Shown one piece after another: positions 44,836 to 53,201 of a stretch of 64,000 nt of DNA. The translations under genes were made by a program, and so were the position numbers. The first letter of the stretch is position 1. The number at the start of each line of letters is the position of its first letter. Origin of the DNA: Metallosphaera tengchongensis (GTDB taxonomy: Archaea; Thermoproteota; Thermoprotei_A; Sulfolobales; Sulfolobaceae). The stretch covers positions 1,965,501-2,029,500 of the forward strand of contig NZ_CP049074.1 of NCBI RefSeq assembly GCF_013343295.1, read 5' to 3'. The notes below the pieces were generated by a model. That model was given only the letters and a program-made list of their open reading frames with translations, did no database searches and was not told the origin of the DNA.

Positions 44836-45546
44836 ATGCTCTTAGCTGAAGTGTCTGTGTCCCCAGAGAACGACGCTATAATACCACCCTTTAGCAGCAA
44901 GGTCGCAAAGACCATGTTGTTAGATCCTAAGGACGTGTCGATATCTCCACTGAAGCGTAGTGACCGGTACCTCATCAAGTTCGGGGGCATGCCAAGGTAC
45001 CTACAGGTGTTTTCTGGTGAGGTCTACTCCTTCGAGGTGGGAGGAGAGGAGGACAAGGTTTTGAATGCGTTGACGAATTTAGACAGCAGGAAGGCCTTCA
45101 ACACCTTATGGAGGGTAGTGGACGTCAAGGTCTCGCAGGTGAGGGTGGACTTAAAGGAATCCTTTGAGGTTAAGGTCATGACTCCAGCTCTCCTAGTGTC
45201 CCCACACCGGAAGGACAAGAGGAAGGTCTTCACCAACAGACCCTCCGTGGTGTTCTTCAATAACGTAATTGACGTGACAAAGTTGGGGAGAGGGGACCAA
45301 GAGTTGAACGAGCTTTTGAGCAGCCTTGATCATGCATTACGTGAGGAACCTTCGGTCATGTATTACGCCAAGGTGATCTACGCAGGGAAGGAGGTAGTTG
45401 GGCTGACCGGGAGGTTGAGGTACTCGCTAAGTGAGACGGACGAGGTAGTAGTGAAGACCCTGAGACTATCTCTTGAATCGGCTGTCGCTCGAGGGATAGG
45501 TTCCTCGAGGAGGAACGGCTTCGGTAGAGTAAAGGTGATGACTTAG
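44836..45546 (+). CDS. cas6: Cas6-family endoribonuclease (copy 2)
   Basis: A 236-aa RAMP with the Cas6 opening LLAEVSVSPENDAIIPPFSSKVAKTM and the C-terminal glycine loop AVARGIGSSRRNGFGRVKV. It differs strongly from copy 1 (26667-27461), so it is not a recent duplicate. An SD-like GAGGGTG lies about 10 bp before the ATG, consistent with an internal operon gene. It is followed 2 bp later by a 120-aa gene. Lying beside the III-D effector, it may prepare crRNAs for that complex or process another repeat type. Confidence 0.82.
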   Translation: MLLAEVSVSPENDAIIPPFSSKVAKTMLLDPKDVSISPLKRSDRYLIKFGGMPRYLQVFSGEVYSFEVGGEEDKVLNALTNLDSRKAFNTLWRVVDVKVSQVRVDLKESFEVKVMTPALLVSPHRKDKRKVFTNRPSVVFFNNVIDVTKLGRGDQELNELLSSLDHALREEPSVMYYAKVIYAGKEVVGLTGRLRYSLSETDEVVVKTLRLSLESAVARGIGSSRRNGFGRVKVMT

Positions 45547-45548
45547 GG

Positions 45549-45911
45549 GTGGACATGTTGATGAAGGTGAACATAAGGTACGTGTACGTGACCATTTCAA
45601 AGGATTTGGTGAAAGACACTGAATGTATAGTGCTGAAGGACAAGGTTGGGAACTCTAGGGAGTACATGTACATCTCTTTCTACCAGCCACCTGTAAGGGG
45701 TGAGACAGTCCAGGTCCCTATCAGTAAGATAGTTCGACTCCTTAACAGAAACGCTGACAGATGGAAAATAGTGAGGAAGGGAAAGAACAGGGTACTACTG
45801 CAAATCCTGGGCCTCAGCAGACAGGGGAACCGTGGGAGAAAAATACGTGGACAGCAAGGGACAGGGGAGGGCAGGTGGGATGAATTCACAAGGAGGATGA
45901 AGTACATGTGA
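45549..45911 (+). CDS. Uncharacterised small CRISPR-linked protein
   Basis: A 120-aa basic protein starting 2 bp after cas6 copy 2 (GTG at 45549; ATG at 45555 or 45561 are alternatives). The N-terminal half is beta-rich (NIRYVYVTISKD, YMYISFYQPP, ETVQVPISKIVRLLNR) and the tail is Arg/Lys/Gly-rich (GRKIRGQQGTGEGRW), suggesting RNA binding. I do not recognise a family. Tight coupling to cas6 and the RecB-like nuclease implies a shared role in crRNA or prespacer handling. Confidence 0.6.
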   Translation: MDMLMKVNIRYVYVTISKDLVKDTECIVLKDKVGNSREYMYISFYQPPVRGETVQVPISKIVRLLNRNADRWKIVRKGKNRVLLQILGLSRQGNRGRKIRGQQGTGEGRWDEFTRRMKYM

Positions 45912-46374
45912 GTTAGGGGTACGAAGTCAGTTCCTATACCGGGTACCACGTTTAATGAAATTAGGAAAGAGTTCTCACTAAAATATCATGCAGGTGCTAA
46001 CTACCTTTAAGTAATCTCGGTAATACACCTAAGAAGAGCAAACTTTATTGGTATTTTCAGAAGAGTGTACAAAATAAACTATAAATCAAAAATGAATATT
46101 TTTTACTCAGTATTATAAATGGAGGTGGATAGGGTGATACTTTCACCCAAATAGAACCGGAGGAAAGTCCAACCGGAGTGGGGTTTAAAAACCTTACACT
46201 TCATCGTGAAAATCTGTTGGACCTCCACGAACGTGTATATCCCTCCCAGGACACGGTCTAATGTTTGACAGAGTGAGAACAAGCCTCGCAGGCAGGGAGG
46301 AAGTTATGGGGGTCTAAAGATCCCATCACTTAAAACAGCCCACCTTCCCTATGGCGAGCAGGCCCGCCAACTAC
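45912..46374. other. Gene-poor stretch with TATA-like element
   Basis: About 0.46 kb with no gene. TATTATAAATGG (about 46108-46119) looks like a promoter for a rightward transcript, and GGAGGAAAGTCC follows at about 46161. No protein is encoded and no stable RNA family can be confirmed. Confidence 0.4.
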
Positions 46375-48107
46375 TCATCTCAAGCACTCTTCGATGAAGG
46401 CAACTACGTAGGAGTACTCCCTCGCCCTTAACTCTGGGTCAGCCACGCTGTGCCCAGTGTCGTTGACGAAGAGTAGCACGTCGTTCCCCAGTTCCCTAGA
46501 CCTGGCGGCGTACTTGATGCCGTGGCCTGGGTGTACCCTATCGTCGTTGAGGCCTGTATATACGAAGGTCTTGGGTAGGCCCCCTCTCAGGTTGTGGTAG
46601 GGGCTGTAACTCAGGAGGTAATCCCTCATCTCAGGGTCCTCAGGGTCTCCGTACTCCTCGACCCAGTACTTGCCTACGTACAGCTTGTGGTACCTCAACA
46701 TGTCGAGCACCGGGTGCCCTATGACGGCGCAGTCCACGAGCTCCGGGCGTTGGTTTAGGGTTGCCCCAACGAGTAGACCGCCATTACTACCCCCCATGGC
46801 GACAGTCCTCCCTCCCATCCCCTTCACGACCTCGAGGAACTGGGCGAAGTCCCTGAAGACGTTCACCTTGTTCTTCAACATGCCGGCCTTGTGCCACTCC
46901 TCACCTTTCTCGTAGCCTCCCCTCAGGTTGGTTATCAGCACGGAAAACCCATCGTCCATGAGGACGTTGTGTACGGGGTTATAACTGGGGAGGAGGGGTA
47001 ACCTAAAGCCTCCGTAGCCGTAGACCACTACGCCCTTGGGTTCCTTGACCTTGGTGAGGAGGAACCCGTGTAAGAGGACGTCCCCCTGCACGTACACGTC
47101 CTTGACATGGACTTGAGTGCTCCCCGAACTGAGGATGACGTTCTCCCTGCCTTCCCTCTTGCTGGAGACTTTGACCCTGTATGAGAACGAGGTCTCGGTC
47201 AGGAAGAGCGTTGGTCCCTCGCTGTCCATCATAAGCACGTTGTCGTGAGTCTCCTCGTCCAGCTTCCTACCTAGGAGGTCGTAGGTCAGGATGGGGGTTC
47301 TGTAGTCCTTTATTACCTCGACTGCGAGTAAGTCCCCCCACAGGACGACGTCTAGGACAGGGTAGTCCACCTTTATCGTGACGCTCCCGGTCAACACGGA
47401 GTCGTTCCTCCTGTAGATCAAGGTATCTGAGAACCCCACAGGACCGACTGTCTCGCCCTCGTCCACCTTCCTCATTCCCCCGAAGTCCTCCCCAACGAAG
47501 AGCTCCTGGTGCCTCCAACCCTTGCTCCTGACCAGGGTGAGGAGGTCCCCGAAGGGCCTCACGGAGACGAACTCACCTGGTTTTAGGTCTTTACCGTACA
47601 CGACCTCTCCCCCGCAGACTACCCTCTGGGTGGGGTAGTCCCCTCCGTCTGGGGGTGGGGAGGACATGTACACCTTCACGTAGCACAGCTCGCCCTTAAA
47701 GTAGAAGGGTTGTTCCACCATCTCCCCTACCTCCCTGACACTCTCACCTGGGGAGACTAGGAGAGTGGTCTCCCTATCGCTCCCCTTCTCGCTGAGGCTA
47801 ACGCGCACCTCCCGGGAATTGTGGACTTTCCAGACCCTGGTGACTAACTTCCCAGGTGGAGGGGAGAATATCTCGCGCCCCCCTAAATTCACGGAGTTCC
47901 TCTCCCCGTAGAGGAGGAGGACGGCGTCCCTCTCGTCATAGGCGAACATGTCTAGGACTGTGAGTTCCCTGAGGGTTTGATAAAGTCTAGGGTATATAGC
48001 CTTTCAGCCCCCTCGCCTAGGCGGGACTTGACTTCTCTGTTCCTCTCCTCTATTAGGGACTTGGTCCTCTCGTCCTCCAGGTCCTCTAGGTATTCCAGGT
48101 TGTCCAT
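46375..48107 (-). CDS. Prolyl oligopeptidase family serine peptidase (S9), frameshifted near the N-terminus
   Basis: An S9 peptidase. The long frame (start at 47949, 524 aa) has a beta-propeller-like N-terminal half and an alpha/beta-hydrolase half with MGGSNGGL (Ser), GLNDDRVHP (Asp) and NDTGHSV (His). The family N-terminus is missing from this frame. It is found upstream in another frame: ATG 48107 begins MDNLEYLEDLEDERTKSLIE. The two frames meet at TATATA (47993-47998); removing one TA would join GAERLY to PRLYQTLREL and give a normal protein of about 577 aa. This is a mutation, a sequencing error or a frameshift site. It would cut proline-containing peptides in the cytoplasm. Confidence 0.85.
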
Positions 48108-48222
48108 ACCAAGTAGATATACGGTATGTTTTATTTGTATATGTATTTATACTTGAGACCTGGGCGATGAAATGTCGGTCGGCTACGGTCACGGTTGGAC
48201 CTGGGGCTGTGCCCCAGCTTAC

Positions 48223-48503
48223 CTGCCGTGATAAGTAGTTTCAGTGAGAGAATTTAGTTTACATAACTCCATATTGATATCTTACACGACAGAAAAGGTC
48301 TTACCCCAGGTGTGGGTATGTATCTCGAAAGGGGGTAAGATAACTTGAGATGTGCGGGTTCCCCCACTTAGGTGATATCCCATCAAGGTGGGTTGGGGTT
48401 ACCCCGCTAATGGAGCGGAGGATGAAAGCGGAGGATCCGCTCGACTCCCGTGACAAGGGTTGAAGGTTGATATCAAGTATGAGATCCGATGAAACCCAAA
48501 CCC
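48223..48503 (+). mobile_element. IS607/TnpB-derived MITE, copy 2
   Basis: About 281 bp, near-identical to 35731-36013 with scattered substitutions and a short deletion in the GGAGGATGAAAG part. It has the same ends and the same tnpB zinc-ribbon trace (48298-48345). It lies upstream of the oligopeptidase and is followed by gene-poor DNA. It is non-autonomous. Confidence 0.75.
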
Positions 48504-48509
48504 CTTCAG

Positions 48510-49020
48510 GGAGGTAACTAGCACTAGATTGTATTAGCTCAAGAGACGGAAGGTGCTCATGTAGTTCACCATGATGCGTAGGTCTCCCTGGGTAATAGAT
48601 CAAGTCCAAGAGGGGACTCTACCTCCTTCCGACCACGCGCTATGACCAGGATAACCATAGTACCTTATATAAGCTATGGACGATAGTTGGCTCGAATAGC
48701 ATGTGACCTTGTCGTGCGCAGAGCCCAATAGGGCTCATGTTTGGATGCTCTAAACTACAGAGACCTCTGCGTACCAACTATCCGTATGATCGGCTTAACT
48801 CTTACGCAATACATATGTATAATATATAATATAGTATAGCGTACTGTCACGACCCGTGGTGCGTCCTCACACCGACGACATCTCAAATGCAATAACGTGG
48901 ATAGTGAAGTCACAGACCCCTCGGTCACCTACCCCACGGGTGACGGTACCTTGGCTCTACACAGACAGAAAGACAATAAATGAAGGCAGGCCTCACAAGC
49001 GTGGAAAACGCAGGTGTGAC
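48510..49020. other. Gene-poor stretch
   Basis: About 0.5 kb with no supported gene; a short AT-rich run at 48805-48840 is the only notable feature. Confidence 0.45.
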
Positions 49021-49022
49021 TC

Positions 49023-49592
49023 TCACCAGATAAGAGGGATTAATCTCTTCTTCCTACCGAACTTTTGCGTGTACTCGTCCCCAAACTTGGAGATTAGGAC
49101 TTTTTCCTCGTTGGCTATCCTCCTCTGGAAGCCCACAAAGACGAGGAGGAAACTAACCAAAGAGAGTATGGACCCAGTAAGGAGACTCATACCCAGGACT
49201 GCGAAAAGTGCTCCGGTATAAGCTGGGTGCCTCACGAACCTGTAGGGGCCCTTCACAACTAGTCCGTGCCCCTCCTGTATCTCCACCACTGGGGTGAAGT
49301 ACTTACCCAGAGTGACGATTGCCCATACCCTAAACCCCTCACCCAAAAACGTAAGCGGTACTCCTAACCAGTATAGGAGAGGTGACCTTACCTCACCTAT
49401 ACCGCTGTAGTAGGAGAAGAATGCGAAATAGAAGAGAAGGAAAATAGCGGCGAAAATTGTGAGTTGTAAATACGCTAGATCCCTGTAGTCCCTCTTGACT
49501 ACCCTCCTCCTTCTCACCGCGGGTATTAAATACGCGAAGGTCAGATCGACAACTAACCAGATGTAAAACGTTAAGAACAGTAGAGTAAACAT
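49023..49592 (-). CDS. Isoprenylcysteine carboxyl methyltransferase (ICMT/PEMT-like) membrane protein
   Basis: A 189-aa integral membrane protein with about five hydrophobic segments. The motif GPYRFVRHPAYTGAL (about 119-133) followed by an EEKVLISKFGDEY segment is the hallmark of the ICMT/phospholipid methyltransferase fold, where S-adenosylmethionine binds. In archaea the substrate is usually unknown (lipids or small molecules). The start at 49592 is preceded by AT-rich sequence. It is a single gene. Confidence 0.85.
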   Translation of the reverse strand: MFTLLFLTFYIWLVVDLTFAYLIPAVRRRRVVKRDYRDLAYLQLTIFAAIFLLFYFAFFSYYSGIGEVRSPLLYWLGVPLTFLGEGFRVWAIVTLGKYFTPVVEIQEGHGLVVKGPYRFVRHPAYTGALFAVLGMSLLTGSILSLVSFLLVFVGFQRRIANEEKVLISKFGDEYTQKFGRKKRLIPLIW

Positions 49593-49782
49593 GTATCGTT
49601 TATAGCCAACACCATTAAAAATCTTTCCAAAAGTTCAGATTTTTCTATAAGTTCTTAAGGTACAAGTTCCAAGGCAACAACTTACGTCTTACCAAGGCCA
49701 GTTTTTAGATCTGGTGTCTACTGTCCTAAACATATCCCCAGAATTTGACGTCGTTAGGAGTCCCCCGACGACCCCTGACACC

Positions 49783-51132
49783 CTAGACGCAACAGCTTAG
49801 CCTGGCCACGTCCCTCGTGAAGCTCATGGCGACAAGCTTTAAGGACTCGGACATGGTCGGGAAAACGTGTATTGTCTCAATTAGGTCGTCCACAGTCGCC
49901 CTCAACTTTAAGGCCAGTGCAGCCTCGTTTATGACCTCAGCGAAGTTCTCCCCGACCATGGAGACCCCCACTATCCTCTTCCCCAGGGTGACCATCTTCA
50001 CGAGACCCCTAGTGTCTCCAAGTATCTCCGCTTTAGCTACCTGCTCTAACCTGAGGGTCCTACTGCTCACCTCACCTAGTCGGCTAGCCTCCCTCTCTGT
50101 CAGGCCCACGCTGGCTATGTTGGGCTGGGTGAACACGACTTGGGGTACGCTGAGCATGTCGATCCTCTTCCCCTCGTCCAGGACAGCGTTCCTGACAGCT
50201 ACTGTGCCCTGAGCTCCTGCCAGGGCCTCCAACATCTTCCCTCCCAGGACGTCCCCGGCAGCGTAAATGTTGGGGTTATCTGTCCTCAGGGTCTCGTCCA
50301 CCTTTATCCCTCCACTCTCGTTCAAGCTCACCCCAGCGTTCTCGAGCCCAAGGTCAACGTTGGGCCTCCTCCCAGTAGCTATGAGGACCTCGTCCGCCTC
50401 GACCTCTCCCCTGTCCGTAACGACCACCTTTCCCGTACCCTTCCTGACCTCCCTGACCTTGACCCCAGTGAACACCTGTACCCCCTCGTCCTCAAGGATC
50501 CTCCTGGCCTCCCCTGAGACCTCAGGTTCCCAGTTGGGCAATAGGGCCCCGCTCCTCTGTAGAAGCACGACGTCCACGCCCATCCTCCTGTACATCTGGG
50601 CGAACTCCAGCGCTAGGGCCCTGCCCCCTATCACGACTAGGGAGTCTATCCTCCTGTCAGGTGAGAGGGCCTCAACGTTAGTCCAATAACCAGTCTCCCT
50701 CAGACCAGGGACGTCAGGTATTGAGGGGGATGAACCTGTAGCTATTATGAACTTCTCAGCCTCCAGTACCTTGCTATCGACCTTAACGGCGTGGGGGGAG
50801 ACAAACCTGGCCTCACCCTGCACGAGCTCCACGTCGTAGTAGGAGAGCAGGTCCTCGTACTTTACCTTCCTCATCTCCTGGACTAGGGCTTCCTTTTCCT
50901 GGAAGGCAGTAAAGGGAGGGTAGACCTGGCAACCCACGTCCCTGGCGTACTTGTAGAGCTCACCTACCCTCAGCATCCTCTTTGAGGGGACGCACCCGAC
51001 GTTGACGCAAGTCCCCCCAAGTGGCCCCTTCCCTATGAGGAGGGGCTTGACCCCCATCTCGTTGGCGCCTATGAGGGCAGCGAATCCAGCTGCACCATAA
51101 CCTATTATACCGAGCTTATACATCCCCTTCAC
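49783..51132 (-). CDS. merA: Mercuric reductase MerA (flavoprotein disulfide reductase)
   Basis: A 449-aa FAD/NAD(P)H-dependent oxidoreductase. GIIGYGAAGFAA binds FAD, GGTCVNVGCVPS holds the redox pair (C42, C47), GGRALALEFA is the NAD(P)H fold and YAAGDV the second FAD motif. The C-terminus ends LSCCV, and the vicinal pair C447-C448 is the mark of MerA, delivering Hg(II) to the active site. There is no N-terminal MerT/P-like domain, as in Sulfolobales. Directly upstream is merH. The start may be GTG 51132 (overlapping the merH stop) or ATG 51123. Cytoplasmic Hg(II) reduction is expected. Confidence 0.9.
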   Translation of the reverse strand: MKGMYKLGIIGYGAAGFAALIGANEMGVKPLLIGKGPLGGTCVNVGCVPSKRMLRVGELYKYARDVGCQVYPPFTAFQEKEALVQEMRKVKYEDLLSYYDVELVQGEARFVSPHAVKVDSKVLEAEKFIIATGSSPSIPDVPGLRETGYWTNVEALSPDRRIDSLVVIGGRALALEFAQMYRRMGVDVVLLQRSGALLPNWEPEVSGEARRILEDEGVQVFTGVKVREVRKGTGKVVVTDRGEVEADEVLIATGRRPNVDLGLENAGVSLNESGGIKVDETLRTDNPNIYAAGDVLGGKMLEALAGAQGTVAVRNAVLDEGKRIDMLSVPQVVFTQPNIASVGLTEREASRLGEVSSRTLRLEQVAKAEILGDTRGLVKMVTLGKRIVGVSMVGENFAEVINEAALALKLRATVDDLIETIHVFPTMSESLKLVAMSFTRDVARLSCCV

Positions 51133-51293
51133 TTTAGCCTGGCTTCGTACTTGTCTGCGCAGTGGGAACAGCAGAAGTAGTGCTTCTCCCCGTGGATCTC
51201 CCTTACGTAAGCGCTGTCTGGGGCCATATCAACCCCACAGTACTCACACCTTTCTCCAGGGTTTCCTTTCTCCATCCTTATGTTTATCTTCAT
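51129..51293 (-). CDS. merH: MerH, TRASH-domain mercury chaperone
   Basis: A 54-aa protein. Two CxxC-type pairs (CEYCG at 16-19 and FCCSHC at 40-45) with the spacing DSAYVREIHGEKHYFC define a TRASH metal-binding domain. In Sulfolobales merH precedes merA and helps move Hg(II) between the regulator and MerA. The stop overlaps or lies just before the merA start, so the two form an operon. Confidence 0.85.
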   Translation of the reverse strand: MKINIRMEKGNPGERCEYCGVDMAPDSAYVREIHGEKHYFCCSHCADKYEARLK

Positions 51294-51322
51294 GGTATCA
51301 CACTATGTATAGACTCCGAGGA

Positions 51323-51357
51323 CTAATAAACTTATTTATATATGAACATTTATTCAT
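51323..51357 (-). promoter_or_regulatory. merHA promoter and operator-like inverted repeat
   Basis: A TATA-like run (51323-51335) lies about 30-42 bp upstream of merH. Just beyond it is the inverted repeat ATGAA-N6-TTCAT (51342-51357), a candidate site for a MerR/ArsR-type regulator. The regulator gene itself is not seen here. Confidence 0.55.
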
Positions 51358-51379
51358 GTGTTAATATGAGGGTCGGGGA

Positions 51380-51700
51380 ATTGGGTTCTTGGGAAAAGTC
51401 ATTTCTAGAGAGGTGGGCTGTCGACAGTCAAACTCACCCTTGAATAGGTTAGTGTCGTCAAGGGACCAGTTGTTGTTCTAGGCTCTAAGTGTCCTCTCAC
51501 GTTTGATTTACAACTTAACAGCGTGGGGCTCTTTCGGCAACGGTGTTCTCGAGGTCTTGATTTCATCTTGTGATCTCCAAAGTCCCAGGGAGGGGAGGAG
51601 ACTAGGGGGGCAGGGTCTCGGACCAAACCCACACCGTCGTCACCTAAGACTAAACCGAAAAAGCGAGCTAACACATTGTTTTAAACGTCCCGTTTCATTA
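51380..51700. other. Gene-poor stretch
   Basis: About 320 bp without a supported gene. A 25-codon frame starting at 51366 is the only candidate for a regulator remnant and is too short to support. Confidence 0.4.
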
Positions 51701-51705
51701 GTCAT

Positions 51706-52047
51706 ATGGACAGGTACTACTTAGCGTTGTTGGGAGAAGCGGGGGCAGCGGGGATAGCCAAGGCTTTCTACGTGAGGTTTAAGCTACAAAGTCTTGAAAC
51801 AGCATACAAACAAGAACTTACTCATTGGCGATATTTCAGGGGCTTCAGGAGGTCCCGGCTGGAGATGCCCGTGTATTATACCCTCTTCGCCGCGGGGATC
51901 CTCATCTCCCTACTGGGACTGAATGTGACAAAGAGAGTGATAAGGAGACTGGAGACTGGTGCCATTAACTTCTACCTCCAGAACTTCAGGGACGATAAGA
52001 GTGTGGAGTGGATCCTAGAGGACGAGAGACATCACATGCAGGTCTAG
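51706..52047 (+). CDS. Small membrane protein, possibly ferritin-like fragment
   Basis: A 113-aa protein with one clear transmembrane segment (YTLFAAGILISLLGLNV, about 58-74). GEAGAAGIAKAFYVRF at the N-terminus and WILEDERHHMQV at the end recall paired helices of ferritin-like di-iron proteins (E...DExxH), but only weakly. It ends abruptly after DERHH, so it may be a truncated member. There is no clear operon partner. Function is unassigned. Confidence 0.4.
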   Translation: MDRYYLALLGEAGAAGIAKAFYVRFKLQSLETAYKQELTHWRYFRGFRRSRLEMPVYYTLFAAGILISLLGLNVTKRVIRRLETGAINFYLQNFRDDKSVEWILEDERHHMQV

Positions 52048-52049
52048 AG

Positions 52050-52790
52050 AAGCCTCGAGGTTGATAAACGTGGTCGAAGCCAAGGGCTTCTCTGAGGTGC
52101 CCACACACGTTTGGCTAAGAGAAGTGCCCTTATCGTACGCGTGACCCCCACGTTCTACGCATTGTCGTGATGGACGCTTTCACCGGATGAGTTTTCCCTG
52201 TTCTTGGACTAATTTCCTCCAGATTGGATAGGTCTCTCAGTCTCAGTCTTGGGGGACCCTTGAGGACCCTCGGTAATAATCGTGTGAATGTCCTGGAACA
52301 GGGACGGGAGCTTCTAGGAGAGGCCTAGAAAGTGAGTGTCCCTCTTTGTCTATATTAAGTTACTTTTCATGGAGTTCAGTTCCTGTTCCCCGAGGTTTCT
52401 TAAACTTGATCTAAGTCTTAAGCCTAACTAATTTTAAGATTCTAATCTTATAACCGGATTTTTTTATAAGACGTCAATAGATTACGGGTAAATAATAAAA
52501 TTTTGTCAGGACAAGGGTCTGAGATGAAATGTTTAAAAAGGCCTCTAATGGAAATGGAATCCCCTTCTGTAGAAATTAGGAGACGATCCCGTAATGTTCG
52601 AAAATACAAAGTTAGAAAATACAAAAACGTAATAGGAAGAATCGAGACGTTAGCCCTAAGTTAGACGTGTTGCGAGTTCTTCCTCACGGTTATGGAGACG
52701 CTCTGAAACAAATTTTATAGTTTTTAGTTATTTTGAAGCAAACCATATAAATAGCTTAAAAAAAGGGAAGGTTTAATTACTTTCAAAATA
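52050..52790. other. Gene-poor stretch, AT-rich toward the right
   Basis: About 0.74 kb without a gene. From about 52370 the sequence becomes AT-rich with several TATA-like runs (for example TTTTTATAAG at 52460), probably including the tusA promoter. Confidence 0.45.
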
Positions 52791-52800
52791 AACATGGATT

Positions 52801-53052
52801 ATGGATAAACTTAAGGAAGGGAAAGCGGACGAGGTCCTAGACCTGAGGGGGGAGTCCTGCCCTGAGCCACAAATTGAGATCGTGAAGAGGCTAAACCACA
52901 TGAAGGCAGGGGAGGTCCTTGAGGTCATAAGCGACGAGGAGCCCATGGACGTTACCATACCTGCAATATGTAAGAGTAGAGGCTATCCATGCCTCTCCGT
53001 GAAGGAGGGGACTACTTACAGGATCAGGATTCTCAAGACAGGGAGTGCGTAA
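52801..53052 (+). CDS. tusA: TusA/SirA-family sulfur carrier protein
   Basis: An 83-aa protein with the family core EVLDLRGESCPEPQIEIVKRL; C20 in CPEP is the persulfide-carrying cysteine. TusA moves sulfane sulfur and in Sulfolobales takes part in dissimilatory sulfur oxidation. The ATG follows an AT-rich promoter region. It converges on the molybdopterin oxidoreductase gene, and other sulfur or redox genes lie within 7 kb. No DsrE or rhodanese partner is visible. Confidence 0.9.
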   Translation: MDKLKEGKADEVLDLRGESCPEPQIEIVKRLNHMKAGEVLEVISDEEPMDVTIPAICKSRGYPCLSVKEGTTYRIRILKTGSA

Positions 53053-53201
53053 TAGCGCCCATCTACCATATTTCCTCCAGTTCCTAGTGAGCTCCTTCCG
53101 CATTAGAGGGTAGGCTGTAAGTTCCAGGCCTTTTGCTGAGGGTGATCCCGTCTTGGAGAACCTGCCTTAGCTTGTCCGCTCACTTGTGGGAGTAGGAGTC
53201 G

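Noticed and set aside
46155-46370. GGAGGAAAGTCC after a TATA-like element, resembling the conserved CR-I segment of RNase P RNA
   Set aside because: The matching 3' conserved segment (ACAGAA...GGCUUA) and the outer P1 pairing are not visible, and the transcript space is short. The motif alone is not enough.
51366-51443. A 25-codon frame upstream of merH as a regulator gene
   Set aside because: Far too short for a MerR or ArsR regulator and without helix-turn-helix features.
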